Positions 8,323 to 15,200 of a stretch of DNA of 47,659 bases are shown here, one piece after another. How positions within the stretch are numbered: position 1 is the stretch's first letter; each line of letters begins with the position of its first letter. Source of the DNA: Myxococcota bacterium (GTDB lineage Bacteria; Myxococcota_A; Polyangia; Polyangiales; Houyiibacteriaceae); assembly GCA_025453555.1 (NCBI GenBank), contig JALOQC010000018.1:1-47659 (forward strand), given 5' to 3'. The translations under genes and the position numbers were made by a program. The notes beneath the pieces are model-generated. The model was not told where the DNA came from and searched no databases. It saw nothing but the letters and a program-made list of their open reading frames with translations.

Positions 8323-8865
8323 ATGCGTTTCATGACGCGTGTACGGCTCGGACTCGTCGCTGCTCTCCTGCTCTGGCCCGCGCTCGCGAGCGCAGGATCA
8401 CGTGCGTACTACGTCGCGTTCTTCGCGCTCCCAGCGGCCGAAGGCACGACGTGGCCGCCCGGCGTCGAGGACGCGATCGTCGCGGAGCTCCTGCGCTGCG
8501 GCGAGGAGCCGGTCGCGGACTGCCGACGCACGCACACCGTCGACACCTCCCAGCTCGACGAGGACGGCAACGTGCTGCTCGTGCGGATTCCCGACCTCGA
8601 CGCGGCGACGGCGGGAGCGGCCGCGCGCGGTCGTGCTCCCGAACGTCGCGCGGTCGCGACCGCCACCGAGACCACGGCGGTCGATGGCATCGTGGTCGCG
8701 TCGGTCGATGCCCGCGGACGTGTGTTGCTCGACGTGCTCGACGCGCGTGGCCGCCGCCTGGCACGCGCGACGGGTCGTCTGGTCGAGGGAGCGCTTCCAG
8801 AGGCGACGGTGCGAACGATGGTGCGCCGCGTGATGCAGCCGATCGAGCGCCGCTTCGTGCCGTGA
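8323..8865 (+). CDS. Small exported protein, unknown
   Basis: The 180-residue product starts at the ATG at 8323, preceded by GGGAG four bases upstream. The N-terminus MRFMTRVRLGLVAALLLWP followed by ALASAG is a good Sec signal peptide with a signal-peptidase I site after ASA. The mature part has two Cys residues close together (LLRCGEEPVADCRR) that could form a disulphide, a variable Thr/Ala-rich loop, and a strand-rich region (VDGIVVASVDARGRVLLDVL). The C-terminus is arginine-rich. No domain is recognised. It is probably periplasmic. The gene is followed by a convergent gap holding a 15-bp tandem repeat. Confidence 0.6.
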   Translation: MRFMTRVRLGLVAALLLWPALASAGSRAYYVAFFALPAAEGTTWPPGVEDAIVAELLRCGEEPVADCRRTHTVDTSQLDEDGNVLLVRIPDLDAATAGAAARGRAPERRAVATATETTAVDGIVVASVDARGRVLLDVLDARGRRLARATGRLVEGALPEATVRTMVRRVMQPIERRFVP

Positions 8866-8930
8866 GGCGCGACCGAGCTCGCAGCGGCCTCGGGACGTTC
8901 ACGTCGAGCGGCTCGAGGTTGTGACGCTCG

Positions 8931-8970
8931 AGTCGTTCGTGCTGGAGTCGTTCGTGCTGGAGTCGTTCGA
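8931..8970 (+). repeat. 15-bp tandem repeat in a convergent gap
   Basis: About 2.5 units of GTCGTTCGTGCTGGA fill the gap between convergent genes ending at 8865 and 8990. No terminator-like stem with a T tract is visible, so the repeat is the only feature there. A different 15-bp tandem repeat fills the convergent gap at 43200-43245. Confidence 0.8.
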
Positions 8971-8989
8971 GCCGAGCGTTCCTGCTCGT

Positions 8990-10204
8990 TCAGGCCGACT
9001 CCCAGAACGCGTCGTCGAGCGAGACGAAGAGCTTCCCGGAGTCGCCGAGGTTCAAGCCGACCGTGGACGCCCTCGCTTCGAGCACGAAGTCCGGCGCCTC
9101 TTTCGGGACGTCTTGCTGCAAATAGAAGGGCAGGCCGAGCGCGCGTCCGTCTGCGCTCCGCAAGAGCGTGTAGAGCTCCCCCAGCGGTCCAGTGTCGCGG
9201 AACGCATGGAAGACCTCCGGCGGGACCTCGACCCGCGACAGCGCGAAGCTCTTCCCTCCCGCGACGCCCGCCTCGGCCTCCGCTTCGGACACGCGCACGA
9301 CGGTCGCGGCGTCGAAGCCACCCTTCGGCGAGTCGACGAAGAGGCAGAGCAGCCGCGCGTCGGGCACACGCGCGGCGAGCTCGGGGATCGTCTGCAGATC
9401 GATCGTCAGCACCGGGGTCATGCCGCGGGGGCGCGCCTCCTTCGCGAGGCCGGTGGGTTTGCCGCCGATGCGGTTGAGCGAGTCGTTCTTCTGCGTCTCC
9501 ATCAGGTAGACGGGCATCGTGCACGGCAGCCCCGTCCGCTCGGCCATCGCGCGCACGCGCTCCGCGAGCGACGGCGTGCGAGGGGCGGCCTTCAGGAGCG
9601 CGCCGCGCCCGCGGAAGAGACCTTTCAGGTTGAGCTCGAGGTTCTTGCTCGGGGCAAACGCGCGCCACGTGTTCACGAACGCGAGCGCGCGATCGTCCGG
9701 CAACGACGCGAACACCGCACCGCCGAGCTGAAGCCCCGACAGGAAACGCGCGACGAAGTCGTGCTGCATGCCGCCGTCGCTCGGCGCCGCGGAGAAGAGG
9801 CGCTGCGGCTCGATCGACCAGAGCCGATCCGGCGGCAGTGGTCGGTTCGCCTTCGCGAGCGCACGCACGATCGCGACGCGGATCGCGACGACCGTCCAAC
9901 GCGCGTCCTCCCACTCGGTCGCGCGCAGCTTCGGCGAGGTCACGAACCGAGGTCCGGTCGCGTCGCGCACGATCGGCTCCAGCGCGTCGAGCCGTGCGAG
10001 CCCCGGCGCGACCAGCGCGTCCCCGAGCGGCACGATCACCGCGGTGGCCTGCGAGAGCGTGTGGCTCCAATCCATCTTCGCCGCGCGGTAGGTGTCGATC
10101 AGCACCTCGAAGCGCTGCATCGAGACGAGGGCGTCACCCTCCCGAACGCTCGCCTCGAGCTCCAGGGTGCGCGGTTCGATCTGCGTGCGCGGGTTCACGA
10201 GCAT
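8990..10204 (-). CDS. DUF1963 (YwqG)-like protein
   Basis: The 404-residue cytoplasmic product has an N-terminal half with ETEIL-like strands and no known motif, and a C-terminal half that resembles DUF1963/YwqG proteins: SLNRIGGKPTGL, TPVLTIDLQTIPEL, ARLLCLFVDSPKGGFD, and the ending GLPFYLQQDVPKEAPDFVLE followed by LNLGDSGKLFVSLDD. In YwqG-type proteins these blocks form a beta-sandwich of unknown function. No signal peptide is seen. The gene ends 124 bp from the convergent exported-protein gene and begins 67 bp downstream of the outer-membrane-like gene at 10272-10937 on the same strand, so it could be the last gene of that transcript. The assignment is from motif order only. Confidence 0.5.
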   Translation of the reverse strand: MLVNPRTQIEPRTLELEASVREGDALVSMQRFEVLIDTYRAAKMDWSHTLSQATAVIVPLGDALVAPGLARLDALEPIVRDATGPRFVTSPKLRATEWEDARWTVVAIRVAIVRALAKANRPLPPDRLWSIEPQRLFSAAPSDGGMQHDFVARFLSGLQLGGAVFASLPDDRALAFVNTWRAFAPSKNLELNLKGLFRGRGALLKAAPRTPSLAERVRAMAERTGLPCTMPVYLMETQKNDSLNRIGGKPTGLAKEARPRGMTPVLTIDLQTIPELAARVPDARLLCLFVDSPKGGFDAATVVRVSEAEAEAGVAGGKSFALSRVEVPPEVFHAFRDTGPLGELYTLLRSADGRALGLPFYLQQDVPKEAPDFVLEARASTVGLNLGDSGKLFVSLDDAFWESA

Positions 10205-10271
10205 GTCGCGAGGATACGAGAGCGCGAGCCGGAGTTGGACGTGTGTCGTGGGGCCGCCGGTGTCTCGTCCA

Positions 10272-10937
10272 CTACTCGCGCGCGCCCACGCCGAGCGCGA
10301 GCCGAAGCCCGAGCAGATGCGTGCTCGTGAGCGCTTCGGGCGTCGAGGCGCGCAGGCGGTGGTGTGCGTAGGTCAGCTCGACCCCCAACCGGAGGCGGCC
10401 GATGGTGTGCTCGATGCCGAACGCCAGCTCGAGATGTGCGCCATGCGCGAGCCGGACGCCGGAGAAGAGCTCCGCGATGGAGGGCAGCGCGAAGGTGGGG
10501 CCGAGGGTGAGCGCGAGCGAGTAGCGCCCGTGGGCGCCGCGAAGCACGAGCCCCGGATCGAAGGTCGCGCGGAACGCGCCCTCGGTGCGCCGCAGGGTGT
10601 CGGTACTCCACGCGGTGGTGGCGAGGCGGGCGCCGAGGTGGAGCTCGCGCGTGTCGTGTCGTGCGAGCCGGCCGAGCACGCGAAGCCCGACGCCGAAGCT
10701 CGGGTGGAGCGCGTCGCGTGTCCGAACGAAGCCGAGGTCGCGCGTGGCGACGCCGCCGAGCGGGACGTCGAGCTGCAGCTCGCTGCGACGTGGCTGCGCG
10801 AACGCGGGCGCGGCGAACGGCGTGACGACCAGCACGGCGACCAGCGCGGGCGCGACGATCTGCGCGAGCGCGACGAACACGTCTCGAACGGGCCGCACGT
10901 CGCGAACGGGCCGGACGTCTCGGACGAGCTGGCCCAT
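10272..10937 (-). CDS. Exported beta-rich protein, possibly outer membrane
   Basis: The 221-residue product begins with three copies of a VRDVRP repeat encoded by an 18-bp tandem repeat (about 10880-10925). A hydrophobic segment (IVAPALVAVLVVTP) follows and ends FAAPAFAQ, a typical signal-peptidase I site. The mature part is a series of amphipathic strands (LQLDVPLGGVATRDLGF, LVLRGAHGRYSLALTLG, RLRLGVELTYAHHRLR), with a final strand LLGLRLALGVG, as in small outer-membrane barrels. The ATG overlaps the TGA of the amine oxidase gene (TGATG), so the two are coupled. The extra N-terminal repeats make the signal peptide unusually long, so a later start is possible. Confidence 0.55.
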   Translation of the reverse strand: MGQLVRDVRPVRDVRPVRDVFVALAQIVAPALVAVLVVTPFAAPAFAQPRRSELQLDVPLGGVATRDLGFVRTRDALHPSFGVGLRVLGRLARHDTRELHLGARLATTAWSTDTLRRTEGAFRATFDPGLVLRGAHGRYSLALTLGPTFALPSIAELFSGVRLAHGAHLELAFGIEHTIGRLRLGVELTYAHHRLRASTPEALTSTHLLGLRLALGVGARE

Positions 10938-12322
10938 CAGAACCCCTCCAGCGGTGCGCCACCCAGGCGGGCGGCCTCGCGAAGACCGGAGAGGAACGCG
11001 CCGGTCACCGTCGAGCGATACGGAAAGAACGTGTGCTCGCCCGCGAAGAGGACCCGCGCTCCCGGCAGCGGCTCTGCGAGCACGGCGTAGTCGGCGCGCG
11101 ATCCTCCCGGCAGCGCGTATCCGTACGAGCCACGCGCGAAGGGATCGCTCGCCCACCGCGTGACGTGCGTGTGCGAGGGCTCCGGCAGCGAACGTCCGAG
11201 CGCGGCGGAGAGCGCTTCGAGCGCGCGATCGACGAGCTCGCGATCCGAGAGCTCCGCTTGGGCCTGCCGCGCGTAGGCCCCCGCATAGAGCACCGCGATC
11301 GTCGGCGCGCCGGCGTCGTCGCTCAGATCGAAGAACGCGGGGTGCTCGCCCGGACGCTCCGAGACGTGGAGCAGGATCTCGCGATCGAAGCTCCAATGTT
11401 TCTCGTCGAAGACGAGCACGACCTTCTCGAGCGAGCCCATGCGGAGCCGGTCGAGCGCTTCGCGCTTCGCCTCCGTGAGCGGCGGATCGAACACGATCGT
11501 CTCGGCGCGCAAGACTCCGAGCGGCACCGTGACCACCACGTGCGACGCGTCGAAGCGTGAGCCGTCGCGCGTGTGCACGCTCGCGCCGTCGACGCCGTGC
11601 TCGACGCGGACCACCTCGTGACCGAGGCGCACGTCGAGGCCTTCCGCGAGCGCCTCCACGAAACCACCGTAGCCGCCGACCGGCAGGTGATCGCCGCCCG
11701 CGAAGCCCGACTCCGTGAAGGTGTCTCGGAGCGAGAGCTCTTCGATCGGACCCGCAGCCTCCAGCTCGACGATCCCGCGCAGGAACGCCTGCGTCCGGCG
11801 CGCTTCGGTGGGATCGTCGAGGCGGGTGACGAAGCGTTCGATGCCGTCGGCCATCGAGGCGTCGGGCCCGAGCTCGGCGCGTTGGTCCTCGAGCCCGAGG
11901 AACCACGACTCGACGTTCGATTCGAGCCTCGAGATCTCCCCCGAGTCGAGCGTGGTGCGCGAGACCGCGTCGAAGCCGGAAGCGATCGCCCACGGATGGG
12001 GCCGCGCCTCGAGCCCGAACGCCTCGAACGACTCCGCGACTGGGTTGTCGACGACGCCGTGGATCCAAGCCCCTCCGACGTCGACGCGGGCCGGACCCAC
12101 CGACGCGGTGTGGAGCCGGCCGCCGACGCGGTCGCGTGCCTCGAGCACCACGACCGGGATGCCAGCGCGGGAGAGGGATCGTGCTGCCACCAGTCCGGCG
12201 ACGCCGGCCCCGACGACGACCACCGTCTCGACTCGCTGCGGCACGCGGGAGGGTGGCGCAGGCGCACAGGCGAAGGTGAGCGCGGCGAGCGCGGAGAGGG
12301 CCCGGTGAGTGGTGTGTCTCAT
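10937..12322 (-). CDS. FAD-dependent amine oxidase, exported
   Basis: The 461-residue product begins with a lipoprotein-like signal (ALSALAALTFAC) and then the dinucleotide-binding motif VVVVGAGVAGLVAARSL with the downstream EARDRVGGRLHT, diagnostic of the flavin amine oxidase family (monoamine and polyamine oxidases). GGAWIHG, the FAD-binding VVVTVPLGVL and the C-terminal block GARVLFAGEHTFFPYRSTVTGAFLSG complete the FAD site. The enzyme should oxidise an amine and release an aldehyde and peroxide; the substrate is unknown. The ATG at 12322 is chosen because upstream codons lack a signal and overlap a divergent promoter region. It is coupled to the beta-rich protein downstream and faces a TetR gene, which probably controls it. 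Confidence 0.85.
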   Translation of the reverse strand: MRHTTHRALSALAALTFACAPAPPSRVPQRVETVVVVGAGVAGLVAARSLSRAGIPVVVLEARDRVGGRLHTASVGPARVDVGGAWIHGVVDNPVAESFEAFGLEARPHPWAIASGFDAVSRTTLDSGEISRLESNVESWFLGLEDQRAELGPDASMADGIERFVTRLDDPTEARRTQAFLRGIVELEAAGPIEELSLRDTFTESGFAGGDHLPVGGYGGFVEALAEGLDVRLGHEVVRVEHGVDGASVHTRDGSRFDASHVVVTVPLGVLRAETIVFDPPLTEAKREALDRLRMGSLEKVVLVFDEKHWSFDREILLHVSERPGEHPAFFDLSDDAGAPTIAVLYAGAYARQAQAELSDRELVDRALEALSAALGRSLPEPSHTHVTRWASDPFARGSYGYALPGGSRADYAVLAEPLPGARVLFAGEHTFFPYRSTVTGAFLSGLREAARLGGAPLEGF

Positions 12323-12325
12323 TGA

Positions 12326-12340
12326 TTGTCGTAATGACAA
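12326..12340. promoter_or_regulatory. Candidate TetR operator
   Basis: A 15-bp near-perfect palindrome (TTGTC-GTAAT-GACAA, one mismatched pair) lies four bases from the amine-oxidase start. It sits in the only AT-rich patch of the region, between that gene and the divergent TetR gene. A second inverted pair, ATTGT (12325-12329) and ACAAT (12341-12345), surrounds it. This layout is typical of TetR-family operators. Confidence 0.55.
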
Positions 12341-12462
12341 ACAATTGAGGTCGCGGCAAGACGGAGGTGGACGACGCCACGTCGCCCCGCATGAGACGTG
12401 CTGCAGGACGTGGTCGCGAGCGCGAGAAAGCGAGGTCGCGCGCGACCTGCTACGTCTCGACG

Positions 12463-12972
12463 ATGGGCCGACCGAGCGTCGCCGAGGAACGACGAAAGCA
12501 GATCTTGGACGCGTTTCGCCGATGCCTGCTGAGGGACGGCCTCGAGCGGACGTCGCTGGACTCCGTCGCGAAGGAAGCCGGCATCGCGCGCACGGCACTG
12601 CGGCACTTCGTCGGCAACCGCGACGCGCTCCTGCGCGAGGCAGTCGTCGAGTTCGCAGAAGCGTACCGTCGCGACTTCGAGGATCGAGTCCGCGCGCTCC
12701 CGGCGGACCGGCGCGTGGATGCGCTGCTTGGCTTCCTCTTCGGCGCGACGTTCACGCGCGACCACGACGCCGAGGACCACGCGATCGAGGCGCTCTTCGC
12801 GGTCGCTCGCCACGACGAGGACGCGCGCGCAGCGCTCCGAGCGCTCTACGAAGATTTCGTACGGTTGGTGACGGCCGAGCTTCGACGCGCCTTCCCGGGC
12901 GCACCCGCCGGCGCCCGCCGCGCCCGCGACGCCAGAAAGGCCGCCGAGCGCTTGGTGGCAAGCCTCGGGTGA
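12463..12972 (+). CDS. TetR-family transcriptional regulator
   Basis: The 169-residue product starts at the ATG at 12463 (MGRPSVAEERRKQILDAF). Residues about 10-55 form the TetR DNA-binding domain: RKQILDAFRRCLLRDGLERT, SLDSVAKEAGIARTALRHFV and the closing GNRDALLREAV, which aligns with the helix-turn-helix and the usual F/Y-x-N-K. The C-terminal ligand domain is short and helical. It is divergent from the amine oxidase operon, with the palindrome at 12326-12340 between them. It probably represses the operon and itself and responds to a small molecule, perhaps an amine. The link is inferred from position. Confidence 0.85.
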   Translation: MGRPSVAEERRKQILDAFRRCLLRDGLERTSLDSVAKEAGIARTALRHFVGNRDALLREAVVEFAEAYRRDFEDRVRALPADRRVDALLGFLFGATFTRDHDAEDHAIEALFAVARHDEDARAALRALYEDFVRLVTAELRRAFPGAPAGARRARDARKAAERLVASLG

Positions 12973-13024
12973 TTCGCTGGCGTCTTGGCGCCCCCGCTCC
13001 GCGCGCATCCGCGCGCGACGGCGC

Positions 13025-13489
13025 TCACCGCGATCGGCGCAGGATCTTTCGGTCCCCGCCCGGGCCGAACGCGTCCTTCACGAGCGCGACCTCGACGTAG
13101 CCGCGGCGCTCGTAGAGCGTGAGCGCGTGCGTGTTGGTCGGTGAGACGTGGAGGCGGACGCCTTCGGCGCCGCGCTCGAAGAGCGCCTGCTCGCACGCGT
13201 CGAGGAGAGCGCGCGCGTGGCCTTCGCCGCGACGATCGGGCGACACTGCGAGCGACCAGATCCACGCGTCTTTCTCGCTGGCGGCGAGGGATCCGAGCAC
13301 GTAGCCCGCGAGCGGCGCGCCCGGGTCGCCGACCACGAGCAGCGTCGCGCCGAGGGCGTCGAAGGCTTGGCGGAAGAAGAAGAACGGATAGGCGCCGTCG
13401 CCGAAGACCGCGCGCTCCAACTCCGCGAGCGCTTCGAGCTCGGGCTCCGTCACGGGGCGCGCGATGCTCACTGCGCTCACCGCGCTCAT
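13025..13489 (-). CDS. GNAT N-acetyltransferase, RimI-like
   Basis: The 154-residue product has the GNAT fold motifs: strand VSIARPVTEPELEALAEL, the core WIWSLAVSPDRRGEGHARAL with acetyl-CoA-binding Arg-Arg-Gly-Glu-Gly-His-Ala (motif A), and the C-terminal VSPTNTHALTLYERRGY (motif B) typical of RimI and related protein or amine acetyltransferases. The ATG (13489-13487) overlaps the TGA of the DUF4388 regulator gene as ATGA, so it is the third gene of the minus-strand signalling operon. This coupling suggests a role with the regulators, for example acetylating a protein, but RimI-like enzymes have many substrates. It converges on the TetR gene with a 52-bp gap that shows no clear terminator. 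Confidence 0.8.
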   Translation of the reverse strand: MSAVSAVSIARPVTEPELEALAELERAVFGDGAYPFFFFRQAFDALGATLLVVGDPGAPLAGYVLGSLAASEKDAWIWSLAVSPDRRGEGHARALLDACEQALFERGAEGVRLHVSPTNTHALTLYERRGYVEVALVKDAFGPGGDRKILRRSR

Positions 13490-14940
13490 CCCTCGAGGGC
13501 CCACTCGCCGCTGCGGCGCATGCTGCTCGTTCCGGCGGAGAGCGCCTCGCGCACGCATTGCACCGCGCCGCTCGGCAGATCGAACGAGGGGAGAGCGTCG
13601 ACCACGCGGAGCTCCGGCTCGTGGGCGCGGCCGTCGAGCAGGAGCACCGCGCGTGAGGGGCCGAGGAAGACCGACCACCACGCGCGCAGCTCGTCGTCGA
13701 TGGGCAGCGCGAAGAGCTCGAGCTCGGTGCCGCCGACGCGCAGGCGTCCGAGCGGGCCGAAGAGGCCGCTCCCGACCGGCGTGGGGGGCTCCGGCGCGGC
13801 GATGCGCTCGTCGATGCCTTCGAGGGCGCGCGAGAAGCTCGCGACCGCGGCCGCGCTGCCGACCACGCCGAGGCGCGCGCCGCCTTCCGCGCCCGGACGC
13901 CGCAGCCGGAGGATCGCCGCGCGCATGGCGGGGACCTCTTCGTCGTCGCAGAAGCGCACGCGCCGCACCGGATCGAAGGTCTGGAGCGCGCCGCGCTCGA
14001 GGAGCTGCACGAGCGCGCCCAGGAGCTCGAGGTCGTGCGCCGGAACGAGATCGAGCAGCTCTTCGATGGTGCGTGGCTCGTCGAGCACCGCGACGAGCTC
14101 GTCGACGAGCTCGGTGGAGGCGTCGACGCCGCGCGGACGCATCGCGAGCCGGAGCTGGGTGCCGCGGGGAGGGAGCTTCGTCTCCAACGCCGCGCGTTCG
14201 TCGCTGCGTCGCACCGCCTCCATCAAGAGGTGGCTCGTCGGCAGATCGATGCGCGCGCGCGAGGGCCGGCGCTCCGGGTGGAACACGAAGCGACCCGAGC
14301 GCAGCGCGAGCGTGCGGTAGAGCGCCTTCTCGCCCACGACGCTGCCCGCCGCGCCCACGGTGCTCGACGTGCTCGCGTCGACGATCCGCCCGGAGACCAG
14401 CCAGATCGCGGCGCTCGCGCCTTCGCTCTCCACGCGCAGCTCGCCGGTGCGACGGTTCTGCGCGAAGACCTGCAAGAGATCGAAGAGCGCGACCTGCGAA
14501 AGGTCGCCTTCGAGCTCGCGCTCTTTGGGTGGGCTGCGGCGCGCGCGGATCACCTCGTCGATGCGCGAGGCGACCTCCTGCGCGTGCAGCGGCTTCACGA
14601 GCGGCTCGGCGCGGAGCGCGAGGGTCGCGAGCTCACCGGGATCGCCGTGGCCCATCACGAAGACGTGCGCGTCGGCGGTACGAGGGTTGTCGCCGAGCAC
14701 GTCGAGGAAGGTGCGCACGTCGAGCACGCCGACGTCGCGATCGACGACCACGACCTCCGCCGCGAGCTCCACCGCGCGTTCGAGCCCGCTGCGCCCGTCG
14801 GTCGCGAGCGCCACGAGGTGTCCGAGCGCGCGCACCGCGTCGGCGAGGCGCTCGAGCACGTCGAAGTCGTCGTCGACCACGAGCACGCGCCCACGCGCGG
14901 CCGCGCTTGCGTCGGGGAGGACGCTGCGTCGCGCGGTCAC
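13486..14940 (-). CDS. Response-regulator receiver fused to DUF4388 and a pseudo-GTPase-like domain
   Basis: The 484-residue product has a receiver domain at residues 15-135 (GRVLVVDDDFDVLERLADAV, with VVVVDRDVGV at the phospho-acceptor position and a Lys in AEPLVKPLH). A DUF4388 domain follows (about 150-260: EGDLSQVALFDLLQVFAQNR, TGELRVESEGASAAIW). A C-terminal region, RLGVVGSAAAVASFSRAL, has the place but not the residues of a P-loop (no GK[ST]), so it is probably a degenerate GTPase-like domain. DUF4388 is common in gliding and differentiation regulators of myxobacteria. The start is a GTG at 14940 in the last unit of a 32-nt repeat array, in an overlapping GTGA. It is coupled to the GNAT gene downstream. 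Confidence 0.75.
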   Translation of the reverse strand: MTARRSVLPDASAAARGRVLVVDDDFDVLERLADAVRALGHLVALATDGRSGLERAVELAAEVVVVDRDVGVLDVRTFLDVLGDNPRTADAHVFVMGHGDPGELATLALRAEPLVKPLHAQEVASRIDEVIRARRSPPKERELEGDLSQVALFDLLQVFAQNRRTGELRVESEGASAAIWLVSGRIVDASTSSTVGAAGSVVGEKALYRTLALRSGRFVFHPERRPSRARIDLPTSHLLMEAVRRSDERAALETKLPPRGTQLRLAMRPRGVDASTELVDELVAVLDEPRTIEELLDLVPAHDLELLGALVQLLERGALQTFDPVRRVRFCDDEEVPAMRAAILRLRRPGAEGGARLGVVGSAAAVASFSRALEGIDERIAAPEPPTPVGSGLFGPLGRLRVGGTELELFALPIDDELRAWWSVFLGPSRAVLLLDGRAHEPELRVVDALPSFDLPSGAVQCVREALSAGTSSMRRSGEWALEG

Positions 14941-15200
14941 GCGCGCACCTCGTGGGAACGTCGCGCGGTCACGCGCGCACCTCGTGGGAACGTCGCGCGG
15001 TCACGCGCGCACCTCGGAACGTCGCGCGGTCACGCGCGCACCTCGTGGCAACGACGCGCGGTCACGCGCGCACCTCGTGGCAACGACGCGCGGTCCGCGC
15101 GCACCTCGTGGCAACGACGCGCGGTCACGCGCGCACCTCGTGGCAACGACGCGCGGTCCGCGCACACCTCGTGGAGACGAGCGCGGTCACGCGCCCACCT
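14931..15200 (-). repeat. Array of nine 29-32-nt junction units forming a minicistron ladder
   Basis: Nine units start at 14931, 14963, 14995, 15024, 15056, 15088, 15119, 15151 and 15181 (lengths 32, 32, 29, 32, 32, 31, 32, 30, partial). On the minus strand each unit holds GAGG, a seven-base spacer and GTGA (lost by one deletion in units 6 and 8). The TGA is the stop of the preceding ORF and the GTG is a start. The upstream gene stops in unit 9 (15187-15189) and the downstream gene starts in unit 1 (14940). Between them the mini-ORFs begin Met-Thr-Ala-Arg-Arg, as the downstream gene does, and most end Glu-Val-Arg-Ala, like the upstream Glu-Val-Gly-Ala. No unique spacers exist. Confidence 0.95.

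Noticed and set aside
8409-8989. Minus-strand ORF across the convergent gap
   Set aside because: It is antisense to the exported-protein gene with Arg-rich composition and no domain.
14931-15200. CRISPR-like array
   Set aside because: The units are directly adjacent with no unique spacers, and no cas gene is present; the junction-copy explanation fits every unit.
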